Positions 42,527-53,009 of a stretch of DNA of 64,000 nt are shown here, one piece after another. The position numbers and the translations under genes were made by a program. The number at the start of each line of letters is the position of its first letter. The stretch's first letter is position 1. The stretch spans positions 38,026 to 102,025 of the forward strand of contig DIHE01000055.1 in the NCBI GenBank assembly GCA_002420005.1, given 5' to 3'. Under the pieces are notes generated by a model. That model did not search any database and had not been told where the DNA came from. It saw only the letters and a list, made by a program, of their open reading frames with translations. Source of the DNA: Holophagales bacterium UBA5704 (lineage in GTDB: Bacteria; Acidobacteriota; Thermoanaerobaculia; Multivoradales; UBA5704).

Positions 42527-43275
42527 GTGAGCCGAGAACATACAACCCCCTCCGACGATGCGGCGCTGCGCGCCGTCCCCACGGGAGCCCGAAGGCTCCT
42601 GGCGGTGGAGGATGACCCCGACATCCTGCGGGTCATCCGCACCGAGCTGGAACGTGCCGGCTTCGAGGTCTGGCCCGCCCTCTCCGCCGAAGACGGGCTC
42701 GCGCTCCTGGAGAAGCGCGGCCTGCCGCATCTCGCCCTGGTGGACATCCTGCTCCCCGGCATGGACGGCCTGACCCTCGCGCGCAAGCTCCAGGAGTGGA
42801 GCGACCTGCCGGTGGTCATGCTGACCTCGGTGGGAGAAGCCGAGACGGTGGTCCAGGCGATCGAGTCATTTGCCGAAGACTATATCCGCAAACCGTTCAA
42901 CCCGCGAGAGCTGGTGGCGCGCATCGAACGGGTCTGCCGGCGGATCGGGGACTTCGGATACACCCTGCAGCCGGTGATCCGGGTCGATGACCGCTTGGCC
43001 GTCGACTTCGCCCACCAGCGGGCCATGGTGGAGGACAAGCCGGTGGCGCTCACCGCCACCGAGAGCAAGCTCCTCTACGTTCTGATGCGCCAGGCCGGCC
43101 GGGTGGTGGCGACCGATTTTCTGCTGCGGCGCCTGTGGCCTTCCGACGAGGTGTTCGAGGACACCCTGCGGGTGCACGTCCACCGCCTGCGTTCCAAGAT
43201 CGAGCCCTCTCCCAGCCGGCCGCGCTATGTGTTGACCGAGCGCGGCGCCGGCTATCTCTTCCCCCGCTTCAGCTC

Positions 43276-43279
<4 letters not shown>
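42527..43279 (+). CDS. OmpR/PhoB-family response regulator
   Basis: A 250-residue DNA-binding regulator. The receiver (VEDDPDIL, VDILLPGMDG, VMLTSV, IRKPFNP) covers residues ~22-140, and a winged helix follows from ~150 to 248 (LTATESKLLYVLM to VHRLRSKIEPSPSRPRYV and GAGYLF). Translation is from GTG at 42527. Its stop overlaps the TTG start of the next gene (TTGA), which couples it to the sensor kinase. It is a probable transcriptional output of the relay. Confidence 0.93.
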
Positions 43280-45231
<1,952 letters not shown>

Positions 45232-45255
45232 GGATGCCGTCCTTGGCCCGGCGCC

Positions 45256-46956
45256 CTACCGCACCACCCCCCAGGCCACCTTCTTCGCGTTGCCCACCAT
45301 GTCCACCACCTCGATCTCCAGGGTCAGGTGGTTCTGGCCGTCGTCGGAGAGGCGGAAGGTGAGCGAGTCCACGCCGGCCCCCTCGTCATGGGCGCGGACG
45401 CGCAGCATCCGGCCGCCGGTCGCGCTCACTTCCTCGTCGCCGAGATCGAACCGGGCGCCGTGCAGCAGAAGCTGCGGCCCATCGGTGCGGATGCGCAGCG
45501 GATCGGTGCCGGTCTCCAGCTCCATCCAGCGCGCTCCGCCGGACCAGGAGAGCCCCTTCGGCTCGCGGGCTCCCTTGCGGCGGTTCGGGAAGTCCTCCAG
45601 GTCCACCACCTCCCAGGTGATCTGCGGGGCCTGGTTGTCCACGCGGAAGGGGAGCGGGGTGAGGGAGCCGGTGTTGCCGCAGGCGTCGCGCGAGGTGCCC
45701 GCCACCGCCGCCCCGGCGGCAAAGGCCAGCAGCTCGTCGAGATTCCGCGTCGCGTCGCGGGTGACCGGCTCGCCCGACTGGCGGTCGTAGGAGGTGGCGG
45801 TGACCCTTGCCGTGGGGCCGGCCCACAGGGTGTCGGCCACCTGGACCTGGGCCCCCACCAGGGCCGTGGTCTCCTTCGGGCCGGCGAGATCCGCCTGGTC
45901 CGAGGTGACGGTGAGGCGGGCGGGCTCGCTCGGATAGCCGTCGAGCCCCGAGGCGCTCCGGGCGGTGACGCGCCAGAACAGCTCCCCGGTGGGGAGGGCG
46001 GTAGGGCGCCACTCGGCACCCTGAAGGCCCACGGCGCGCTCGACGAGCGAGGCGCAGGAAGCGTCACGGCAGACTTCCAGCGTGTAGGAGGCGGCGTCGG
46101 CCAGGGCCGCCCATTCGAACCGGGGGTTGGCGCAGGCGGCCTGGCCACCCGTGGCGGGAGCGACGAGCTGCGGAGCCGCCAGCAGCTTTTCCGGCGGCGA
46201 CGGTGGCCCCTGGGCCTCGACGGACGTTCCCATCCCCTCGGGAACGGTGATCTTGGTTCCGCCGGCCTCCATCTCGCTTTCCCCCCCGTAGACCATCAGC
46301 TTGGCGCCGCCGGCTTCGGGCTTGCGGGCACGGGTGCGGCTGGCGGAGGTGGCGGAAGGCCGCGCCGTGGCCCGGGCCGGCCCGAGCACGATCTCCACCT
46401 CGGGCCGCGCCGCCGCGTTCCCGGCCGAGCTCGCCTCGACGTCCGCCTGCCCCTCGACGATCTCCACCGACTTGCGTTCCACCCCCTCCAGCTTCCCACC
46501 GCTGCGCTGGAGAAAGACGAGGGAGCTCTCCGTCACCAGCAGGCGGGTGCCGTCGTGAAACGCCACCTCGGCCGAGGATCTGGGAAACGTCCGCAGGCCG
46601 TCCCGGTTGAACAGCAGGTCGCCCTGCCGCGCCTCCTCCCAAGGGACCGGGGTCGGCTGGGCTTCCACCTTGCGAGCCACACGGGTGACCCGCACCGCGT
46701 CCGTCTTGCCTCCCGGGACGGTCACCCGGATGCGCTGTCCCGGTTCCAGCCGGTTGGGATCCTTGACCTCCGGATTGAGCCTGGCGAGCTCCGGCCAGCG
46801 GGTACGGGCGCCGAGATAGCGCTCGGCGATGAGGTGCAGATTCTCGCCGGGCCGCACGATGTGCCACGCCGGGAGGGGCTCCGCAGCGGTGGCGGTCCCC
46901 ACCGCCCAGGCGGCGAGGGTCAGAAGAGACAGGGCGATACGTCGAACGGAGAGCAT
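45256..46956 (-). CDS. Secreted LysM/FecR-like protein
   Basis: A 566-residue exported protein. The start at 46956 gives a clean signal peptide (MLSVRRIALSLLTLAAWAVG) and has AAGGAG upstream, so the longer open frame is not used. A LysM domain follows (WHIVRPGENLHLIAERYLG to LEPGQRIRV), then a FecR-like segment (GDLLFNRDGLRTFPRSSAEV with LVTESSLV), a fibronectin-like region and a C-terminal module. The last ~130 residues (WEVVDLEDFPNRRKGA, LSWSGGARW, LLLHGARFDL) are paralogous to the neighbouring 253-residue protein. It probably binds peptidoglycan in the periplasm; function is unknown. Confidence 0.82.
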   Translation of the reverse strand: MLSVRRIALSLLTLAAWAVGTATAAEPLPAWHIVRPGENLHLIAERYLGARTRWPELARLNPEVKDPNRLEPGQRIRVTVPGGKTDAVRVTRVARKVEAQPTPVPWEEARQGDLLFNRDGLRTFPRSSAEVAFHDGTRLLVTESSLVFLQRSGGKLEGVERKSVEIVEGQADVEASSAGNAAARPEVEIVLGPARATARPSATSASRTRARKPEAGGAKLMVYGGESEMEAGGTKITVPEGMGTSVEAQGPPSPPEKLLAAPQLVAPATGGQAACANPRFEWAALADAASYTLEVCRDASCASLVERAVGLQGAEWRPTALPTGELFWRVTARSASGLDGYPSEPARLTVTSDQADLAGPKETTALVGAQVQVADTLWAGPTARVTATSYDRQSGEPVTRDATRNLDELLAFAAGAAVAGTSRDACGNTGSLTPLPFRVDNQAPQITWEVVDLEDFPNRRKGAREPKGLSWSGGARWMELETGTDPLRIRTDGPQLLLHGARFDLGDEEVSATGGRMLRVRAHDEGAGVDSLTFRLSDDGQNHLTLEIEVVDMVGNAKKVAWGVVR

Positions 46957-46973
46957 CCAGGACTCCTTCCGGT

Positions 46974-47735
46974 TCAATTCTTGTTGCTCGTCGAGGACGG
47001 TGCATCCGAGGCTTTGGAGAGGCCCCACTCGATCTTCCGCGCGTTGCCCACCAGGTCTTCCATCTCGATATGCAGCACCGTCTTTCCTCCCTGCCCCTCA
47101 CCAACCCGGAAGGTCAGGTGGGCGACGCCGGCTCCGTTGTCCTTGAAGCGCACGCGCAGCATCTGGTCTCCGTTGGGGCGTACCGAGGTGCCTTGAATGT
47201 CGAAACGGGCACCATGGAGGAGGAGCTGGGGGGTATCGCTGCCGATGCGCACCGGCGTGCCGTCGGTTTTCAAAGGGAGCCAGCGGGCGCCGCCCGACCA
47301 GGACAGGCCGTCCGGATTGCGGGCACCGCGGCGCCGGTTCGGAAACTCGTCGAGGTCGACCACTTCCCAGGCGAGCTCGGGAGGGGTGGCATCGACGGCG
47401 AACGTCAGAGGACGCACCCCCGCCCCGGCGCCGTCGCAGAACTTGAGCTCGGCCACCGTGCCGGGGCGGGCGGCGAACGCAGCGAGCTCCTCCCGCGTCT
47501 GGGACAGGACCTGTGTGATCGGGCCACCGGTCTTCTCGTCCACCCATTTGACGATCACCCGCGCCGCCGGCCCCGCCCAGACGGCGCTCCCGACGCGGAT
47601 GTGCGGCCCTTCGAGATCCATCTCTCCGGACGGCGGGTGGATGCAAGGCGTCTCGGCCGCCTTGGCGAGGCCGGCCGTGAGGGCGCAGCCGAGAGCCAGG
47701 GCCACGGCGCCGATCTGCTGAGCTGGTTTCTTCAT
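46974..47735 (-). CDS. Secreted protein paralogous to the C-terminal half of its neighbour
   Basis: A 253-residue exported protein with signal peptide (KKPAQQIGAVALALGCALTA). Its core (WEVVDLDEFPNRRRGA, LSWSGGARW, LLLHGARFDI) matches the C-terminal module of the LysM/FecR protein downstream, without LysM or FecR parts. It lies between the M28 peptidase gene (24-base gap) and its paralogue (17-base gap), so all three are likely co-transcribed. The shared module is Trp/Asp-rich and beta-strand-like, perhaps an Ig-type fold. No function is recognised. Confidence 0.75.
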   Translation of the reverse strand: MKKPAQQIGAVALALGCALTAGLAKAAETPCIHPPSGEMDLEGPHIRVGSAVWAGPAARVIVKWVDEKTGGPITQVLSQTREELAAFAARPGTVAELKFCDGAGAGVRPLTFAVDATPPELAWEVVDLDEFPNRRRGARNPDGLSWSGGARWLPLKTDGTPVRIGSDTPQLLLHGARFDIQGTSVRPNGDQMLRVRFKDNGAGVAHLTFRVGEGQGGKTVLHIEMEDLVGNARKIEWGLSKASDAPSSTSNKN

Positions 47736-47759
47736 CCGGGTGCCTCCTTCGGGTCAGGC

Positions 47760-49400
47760 TTATTCTGGACTCCCCTGCGTTACACCGGAAATTACAGCGC
47801 CGGGTTCCTGGCGGAGGTGCTTCCGGGGCATGGGGTCCGGCCGCATCGCCGCGTGGTAGAGAAACGTCGCGACCACCACGGCCGCCTGCTGCAGGTCTTC
47901 TTTCTCCAGGTGGTCGAAGGTATCCACGTTCGAATGCCAGGTCCGCCCCTGATAGTCCATCTCGTCCTGAATGAACTGGAACGCCGGGATGCCCGCGGCA
48001 TCGAACGAGAGGTGGTCGGTGGCGCCGGTGTCGTTCTGGGTGACCGTGGTGGCGCCCAGATCGTGCAGAGGGCGCAGCCAGGCCTCGAAGATCGGCGCCA
48101 CCGCGGCGTTCTCCTGCGCGTAGATGCCGCGGATGCGGCCTCCGCCGTTATCCGTGTTGAAGTAGGCGACGAGCCCGGCATGCTCCGGTTTCGGCTGAAA
48201 CGGGCCGGTGCGCAGGAAGCTCGGCAGGTCCGCCTGCGCCGGATCGCCGGACCCGGCGCGGCGCTCGCCGAGATGGGCCTCCACCCAGGCGCGGGAGCCG
48301 ACGAGACCCTGCTCCTCACCGCTCCAGAGAGCGATGCGGATGGTGCGCCGCGGCTTGACCCCGAGGGCCTGAAGGATGCGCACCGCCTCCATCATGATGG
48401 CGGACCCGGCGGCGTTGTCGGTCGCCCCGGTACCGCCCTGGTACGAGTCGAGGTGGGCACCGGCCATCACCACCTCTCCCTTGCGATCCGTCCCCGGGAT
48501 TTCGGCGATCGTGTTGTAGGCGTTCAGGTCCTCGGCATGGAAGGCGGCGCGCACGTCCACCTCGACCTCGATCTCGCGGCCGGCTTCGAGCAGCCGGGAG
48601 AGGCGGTTGAATTCCTCCGCCCCGACGGTCACGCTGGGCAGGCTGACCGGATCCTCCACCCGCTGCGAGCCGGCGCGGGAGGCGCGCAAGATGCCCCATT
48701 CGTAGCTGCTGCCGTCGATCGTCGCCAAGGCCTTCTCATCGGCCAGAAACTGCTGGATGGCGAGCCGCACCCGCAGAGTCTCCAGGAAGCGCTTGGCGCG
48801 TGCCACCGGGTCGTCCGCCGAAGCACCGGAGTAGGGGACCAGCTCGGCGAGCGCTTCAGGCGTGTAGCGGCGGGGCGGCAGCGGGGAGGCCTTGGCCTCC
48901 TCGATCAGGTCGCGCGCCGTGCCGAGCAGGAGAATCTTGCCGGCGAGCTTGCCCCGGTAGGTGTCGAAGTCCTTTTCCGTTTCGATCTGGACGCTCATCA
49001 ACGGGCCGCGGATCGGCCCCTCCGTCCCCGGCGTCCAGCCTTTCGGGATGGCCAGGAGGGTCTTCTCGTACGGCTTCACCACCTGGACGAGGCCGCGGCT
49101 GAACGACCAGCCACGGCCGAAGACATAGGGCTCGAGACGGGCGTTCTGCAGCCCCCAGGCGGCGAGCCGGTCGCGCGTCCACTCGTTGGCCTGTTTCATC
49201 TGGGGCGACCCGGTCACCCGGTCGCCGATCCCGTCGGTGAGATGGCGGACGGTCTCCATCACCTGCGAATGATGGAATCCTTCATCTCGGATGCGGGAGA
49301 CCATCTGCAGATCGACCGGCTCTTGCGCCCGGGCGAGCAGGGAACCGAACAGGAGAACGGCGGCGAACAGGCGGCTTGCGGTGCGGGACATCCGGGGCAT
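47760..49400 (-). CDS. Secreted M28-family zinc aminopeptidase
   Basis: A 546-residue exported metallopeptidase. The start at 49400 leads into the signal peptide RLFAAVLLFGSLLARAQ and has GGGGAGG upstream; an ATG three codons later is possible. A PA-like insert lies in the middle. The M28 metal and catalytic motifs follow: AGAHLDSY, GATDNAAGS, SGEEQGLVGS, NTDNGGG and GATDHLSFDAAGIP. It probably trims peptides outside the cytoplasm. It heads a minus-strand operon with the two related secreted proteins. Confidence 0.92.
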   Translation of the reverse strand: MPRMSRTASRLFAAVLLFGSLLARAQEPVDLQMVSRIRDEGFHHSQVMETVRHLTDGIGDRVTGSPQMKQANEWTRDRLAAWGLQNARLEPYVFGRGWSFSRGLVQVVKPYEKTLLAIPKGWTPGTEGPIRGPLMSVQIETEKDFDTYRGKLAGKILLLGTARDLIEEAKASPLPPRRYTPEALAELVPYSGASADDPVARAKRFLETLRVRLAIQQFLADEKALATIDGSSYEWGILRASRAGSQRVEDPVSLPSVTVGAEEFNRLSRLLEAGREIEVEVDVRAAFHAEDLNAYNTIAEIPGTDRKGEVVMAGAHLDSYQGGTGATDNAAGSAIMMEAVRILQALGVKPRRTIRIALWSGEEQGLVGSRAWVEAHLGERRAGSGDPAQADLPSFLRTGPFQPKPEHAGLVAYFNTDNGGGRIRGIYAQENAAVAPIFEAWLRPLHDLGATTVTQNDTGATDHLSFDAAGIPAFQFIQDEMDYQGRTWHSNVDTFDHLEKEDLQQAAVVVATFLYHAAMRPDPMPRKHLRQEPGAVISGVTQGSPE

Positions 49401-49470
49401 CGGCGGGAATCCTCCCCTCGTTGAGGTGACGGCGGCGTGACGGCGAGCCGATTGTATCCTCACTGCTTGC

Positions 49471-49476
49471 TAGACT
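49471..49476 (+). promoter_or_regulatory. Possible -10 element (TAGACT) close to the start codon
   Basis: TAGACT is 7 bases from the ATG of the cyclodeaminase-family gene, in the 83-base gap from the divergent peptidase gene. No ribosome-binding site is evident, so a leaderless transcript is possible. Confidence 0.3.
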
Positions 49477-49483
49477 CTCCCTC

Positions 49484-50458
49484 ATGTTGATTCTGGGACG
49501 CAACGACGTCGAGCGGCTCCTCCCCATGAACGAATGCATCGAGGTGGCCGCCGGGGCGCTCGCCGCCCTGGCGTGCGGCGAGGCCTTGCAGCCGCTGCGC
49601 CAGGTGCACCGGCTCGCGGGGGAGAACGGCCTGCTGGTCGTCATGCCGGGAGCGCTCTCCGGCGCCGGCACGGCGGCGGATGGAGTCCATGGAGTGAAGG
49701 TGCTGAGCCTGTTTCCCGGCAACGCGGCGCTGGGGGAGGACACGCACGTCGGCTCCGTCCTGCTCTTCGAGTCGCAGCGCGGGGCTCCGGTGGCCCTGCT
49801 CGATGCCGCGTCCTTGACCGCGATCCGCACCGCCGCGGTGAGCGCGGTGGCGACCCGGCTCCTGGCCCGTGAGGACGCGGGCGATCTGGCCCTCCTCGGG
49901 GCCGGCGTCCAGGCCCATACGCACCTGGAGGCCCTGCTCCATGTCCGCCCGCTGCGCCGGGTCCGTGTCTGGAGCCGCGACCCCGAGCGTGCCCGGCGCT
50001 TTGCCCGCACCGCGTCCGGGCGCCACCACCTCCCGGTCACGCCGGCCGCCACCGCCCGGCAGGCGGTGGAAGGTGCGGATCTCGTGTGCACCCTGACCGG
50101 AGCGAGCGAGCCGGTTCTGGAAGGGGGCTGGCTCGCTCCTGGAGCCCATGTCAACGCCGTCGGCGCCTGCACCCCGAACGCGCGCGAGCTCGACACGGAC
50201 GCCGTCCGCCGCTCCCGCCTCTTCGTCGACCGCCGCGAGTCGGCCCTCGCCGAGGCGGGCGACCTGCTGATCCCTCTGCGCCGGGGTGAGCTGGGAGAGG
50301 AGCACATCGCCGGAGAGCTGGGCGATCTCGTCCTCGCGCGCGTCCCCGGCCGCACCGCACCGGAGGAGATCACCCTGTTCAAATCGCTCGGGCTGGCGGT
50401 CGAGGACCTGGCGGTGGCCCGACACGTGTGGCGCAAGGCGGTGGGGAAGGTCTCCTGA
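49484..50458 (+). CDS. Ornithine cyclodeaminase/mu-crystallin family protein
   Basis: A 324-residue NAD(P)-binding protein. Conserved features are HGVKVLSLFPGN (substrate region), LTAIRTAAVSAVA, the Rossmann motif LLGAGVQAHTHLEAL, VWSRDPERA and GAHVNAVGACTPNARELD. The C-terminal EITLFKSLGLAVEDLAVA is typical of the family. Members include ornithine cyclodeaminase, alanine dehydrogenase and imine reductases, so the substrate is not determined. It stands alone with no amino-acid pathway gene nearby. Confidence 0.9.
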   Translation: MLILGRNDVERLLPMNECIEVAAGALAALACGEALQPLRQVHRLAGENGLLVVMPGALSGAGTAADGVHGVKVLSLFPGNAALGEDTHVGSVLLFESQRGAPVALLDAASLTAIRTAAVSAVATRLLAREDAGDLALLGAGVQAHTHLEALLHVRPLRRVRVWSRDPERARRFARTASGRHHLPVTPAATARQAVEGADLVCTLTGASEPVLEGGWLAPGAHVNAVGACTPNARELDTDAVRRSRLFVDRRESALAEAGDLLIPLRRGELGEEHIAGELGDLVLARVPGRTAPEEITLFKSLGLAVEDLAVARHVWRKAVGKVS

Positions 50459-50490
50459 TAGAGTGAGCTCGTTCTGGAGAGAGGTCTGAG

Positions 50491-51714
50491 ATGCCGCGAC
50501 TTTTGGGTCTGAGGGTTCAGAACTACAAATCCCTGGTCGACGTGAGCCTCGGCCAGATTGGCTATGGGCAGGGGACGCCCCTGCCGTCGCTGAGCTGTTT
50601 CATCGGCCCGAACGGGAGCGGCAAGTCGACACTTCTCGACGCGTTCGGCTTCATGGCCGACTGTCTCCGTGAAGGAGTCGAGGCGGCCTGCGACAAGCCG
50701 CAGCGGGGTGGGTTTTCCAAGCTGAGGAGCCAAGGGAGGACTGATCCGATCCGCTTCCAGCTCTACTATCGGGAGAGCCCGGTGAGCCGGCCGATCACCT
50801 ACAGCTTCGCGGTCGATGAGCCCGCCGGTACCCCTGTGGTCGTCGAGGAGTCTCTCCTGCAGCGCCGCAAGGGGAAGAAACACGGACGGCCTTACCCGTT
50901 CCTTCGGCTGGTGCGCGGCGAGGGGCGTGTCTGGGCAGGGGCGGCGACCGAGGACGAGGAGGGTGCCACATCACTGGAGGTGCGTCTGGACGACTTCGGC
51001 CGTCTCGGCATCACCACTTTGGGGAACCTGAAAGAGCATCCACGGATCGTCGGTCTCCGGGCCTACATCGAGAGCTGGTATCTCTCCTACTTCCTCCCCG
51101 ACGCCGCGCGCAGCCTGCCCCAGGCCGGAGCGCAGAAACACCTGAATCGAACCGGCGAGAACCTGGGAAACGTCGTGCAGTACCTCGAACGGACCCACCC
51201 CGACCGGTTTCGGCGGGTCCTCGACCGGATCGCCCGCAAGATCCCGGGGATTCAAACGATCTCGCACGAGAAGAGCCAGGATGGCCGGCTGCTCTTGCGG
51301 TTCAACGAGAGGGGTTATGAAGATCCCTTCTATCAGCAGAGCATGTCGGACGGTACGCTCAAGATGTTCATGTACCTTCTCCTCCTTGAGGACCCCGAGC
51401 CTTTCCCCCTGATTGGTATTGAGGAGCCGGAGAACGGGCTCTATCACAAGCTGCTTGAAGAGCTCGCCCGGGAGCTGAAGCAGCATGGCGAAGAAGGGCA
51501 GGATCGCACCCAGCTCTTCATCACGACCCATTCCCCTTACTTTGTCGATGCCCTGAAGCCGGAGCAGGTCTGGCTGATGGAGAAGGACCAGGAGGGGAGC
51601 ACGCAGATCCGGCGAACGGCGGACAGCCAGATCGTCCGCGCGATGATCGAAGAGGGAATTCCCCTCGGAAGCCTCTGGTATAGCAATCACTTCGAGGAGA
51701 GATTCTCCGGATGA
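50491..51714 (+). CDS. SMC/ABC-type AAA ATPase of a putative two-gene defence unit
   Basis: A 407-residue ATPase with LRVQNYKSL opening, Walker A IGPNGSGKST near residue 45, ABC-like signature region SMSDGTLKMFMYL, Walker B LIGIEEPENGLY and H-loop FITTHSPYFVDAL. This is the AAA_21/OLD-like layout without a fused nuclease. It overlaps the next gene by 4 bases (ATGA), and the partner is a DUF4276-type protein. ATPase plus TOPRIM-like pairs such as PARIS act in phage defence, which makes a similar role plausible. Codon use looks somewhat less GC-extreme than neighbours, which may suggest transfer. Confidence 0.88.
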   Translation: MPRLLGLRVQNYKSLVDVSLGQIGYGQGTPLPSLSCFIGPNGSGKSTLLDAFGFMADCLREGVEAACDKPQRGGFSKLRSQGRTDPIRFQLYYRESPVSRPITYSFAVDEPAGTPVVVEESLLQRRKGKKHGRPYPFLRLVRGEGRVWAGAATEDEEGATSLEVRLDDFGRLGITTLGNLKEHPRIVGLRAYIESWYLSYFLPDAARSLPQAGAQKHLNRTGENLGNVVQYLERTHPDRFRRVLDRIARKIPGIQTISHEKSQDGRLLLRFNERGYEDPFYQQSMSDGTLKMFMYLLLLEDPEPFPLIGIEEPENGLYHKLLEELARELKQHGEEGQDRTQLFITTHSPYFVDALKPEQVWLMEKDQEGSTQIRRTADSQIVRAMIEEGIPLGSLWYSNHFEERFSG

Positions 51715-52337
51715 GGCTGCACGTCCTGGTGGAAGGAGATTCCGAGGAGGCTCTGTTGCGCGGGTGGTTGCCACGCTTCCTGCCCAGCCATTCGTTCGTC
51801 ATCATCCGGCACCGTGGCAAGGGCCGCCTCTCCCGCGATCCTCACCACGAGATGGGCGGCCGGCGCGAAGGGCTGTTGGACCAGCTTCCCGCCAAGCTCC
51901 GGGCTTATGGCAAGAGTCTCGATCCGGCGACCGACCGCGTCCTGGTCCTGGTCGACGCCGACGACGAGCCGTGCATGGAGCTTAAACAGAGGCTGCTGGA
52001 AACTCTCGGTCAGTGTGACCCTCGGCCGGCGGTTCTCTTTCGGCTCGCGATCGAGGAGACCGAGGCCTTCTACCTCGGTGATCCTCAGGCGATCCGCCGG
52101 GCGTTCCCCCATGCCAGGCTTCAGCGGATGAAGACCTACGAGCAGGACAGCATCTGTGGAACCTGGGAGCTGTTCCAGCGGGTGATCGGAGCCGGAGTGG
52201 TGGACAAGGTCGAATGGGCCGAGCAGATGGCGCCCTGTCTGGGCACCACCTGGCAGGGGAAGGACGCCAACCGCTCGCCAAGCTTCCAGCAGCTCTGCAG
52301 TGGGTTGCTCAAGCTGGCCGGCGAGCGGGTCGACTGA
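51711..52337 (+). CDS. DUF4276-like (TOPRIM-type) partner of the AAA ATPase
   Basis: A 208-residue protein with the N-terminal acidic motif LHVLVEGDSEEALL and a second acidic strand VLVLVDADDEP, matching the Glu and Asp-x-Asp pattern of TOPRIM-like DUF4276 proteins. IEETEAFYLGD lies mid-protein, and the C-terminal SPSFQQLCSGL is also typical. These residues could bind Mg2+ for nuclease activity. It is translationally coupled to the upstream ATPase. No adjacent toxin, methylase or integrase was found. Confidence 0.82.
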   Translation: MRLHVLVEGDSEEALLRGWLPRFLPSHSFVIIRHRGKGRLSRDPHHEMGGRREGLLDQLPAKLRAYGKSLDPATDRVLVLVDADDEPCMELKQRLLETLGQCDPRPAVLFRLAIEETEAFYLGDPQAIRRAFPHARLQRMKTYEQDSICGTWELFQRVIGAGVVDKVEWAEQMAPCLGTTWQGKDANRSPSFQQLCSGLLKLAGERVD

Positions 52338-52343
52338 CCGCCC

Positions 52344-53009
52344 ATGCTCCGCGCCATCCTCTTCGACATGGACGGTCTGCTGATCGATTCCGAGCCGCTC
52401 TGGCACGAGGCGGAGATCCATGGGTTCGGTCTGGCCGGCCTCTCGCTGACCCACGAACAATGCCTGGAGACGACGGGGCTGCGGGCCGATGAAGTGGTGG
52501 CGTTCCGCCATGCCCGGACGCCTTGGGACGCGCCGTCCCGGGAGGTGGTGACGGCGGCCATCGTGGAGCGCGTGGTGGCGCTGATCCACGAAAAGGGGAC
52601 GCTGATGCCCGGGGTCTCCGAGGCCCTGGCCTTCGCGCGAGGCTCCGGGCTGCGGGTGGCCCTCGCCTCGTCTTCCCTCTACGTGATCATCGACGCGGTG
52701 CTCGACCGCTTCGGCCTGCGCTCCGCCTTCCCGGTGATCCACTCCGCGGAGGAAGAGGTGCGCGGCAAGCCGGCGCCGGACGTCTATCTCACCGCGGCCC
52801 GCAAGCTGGGCGTCTTCCCCGCCGAGTGCATCGCGCTCGAAGATTCACCGAACGGCGTCGTGGCGGCCAAGGAGGCCGGCATGCTGTGCATCGCAATTCC
52901 TGATCCGGCGCTGCGCAGCGATCCACGCATCGCCCGGGCGGACGCCGTGGTTTCCTCGCTCCTGGAGGTCGATGCCGCGCTGCTGGAGACGATTTCAAGG
53001 GCGACCTGA
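52344..53009 (+). CDS. HAD-superfamily sugar phosphatase (HxpB/YniC-like)
   Basis: A 221-residue HAD phosphatase: motif I FDMDGLLIDSEP, motif II LASSS, motif III Lys in GKPAPDVYLTA and motif IV ALEDSPNGVVAAKEAGM. A helical cap lies between motifs I and II. It resembles hexitol- and 2-deoxyglucose-6-phosphatases, but the substrate cannot be read from sequence. Its 3' end overlaps the convergent flavoprotein gene by 15 bases. Confidence 0.92.
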   Translation: MLRAILFDMDGLLIDSEPLWHEAEIHGFGLAGLSLTHEQCLETTGLRADEVVAFRHARTPWDAPSREVVTAAIVERVVALIHEKGTLMPGVSEALAFARGSGLRVALASSSLYVIIDAVLDRFGLRSAFPVIHSAEEEVRGKPAPDVYLTAARKLGVFPAECIALEDSPNGVVAAKEAGMLCIAIPDPALRSDPRIARADAVVSSLLEVDAALLETISRAT

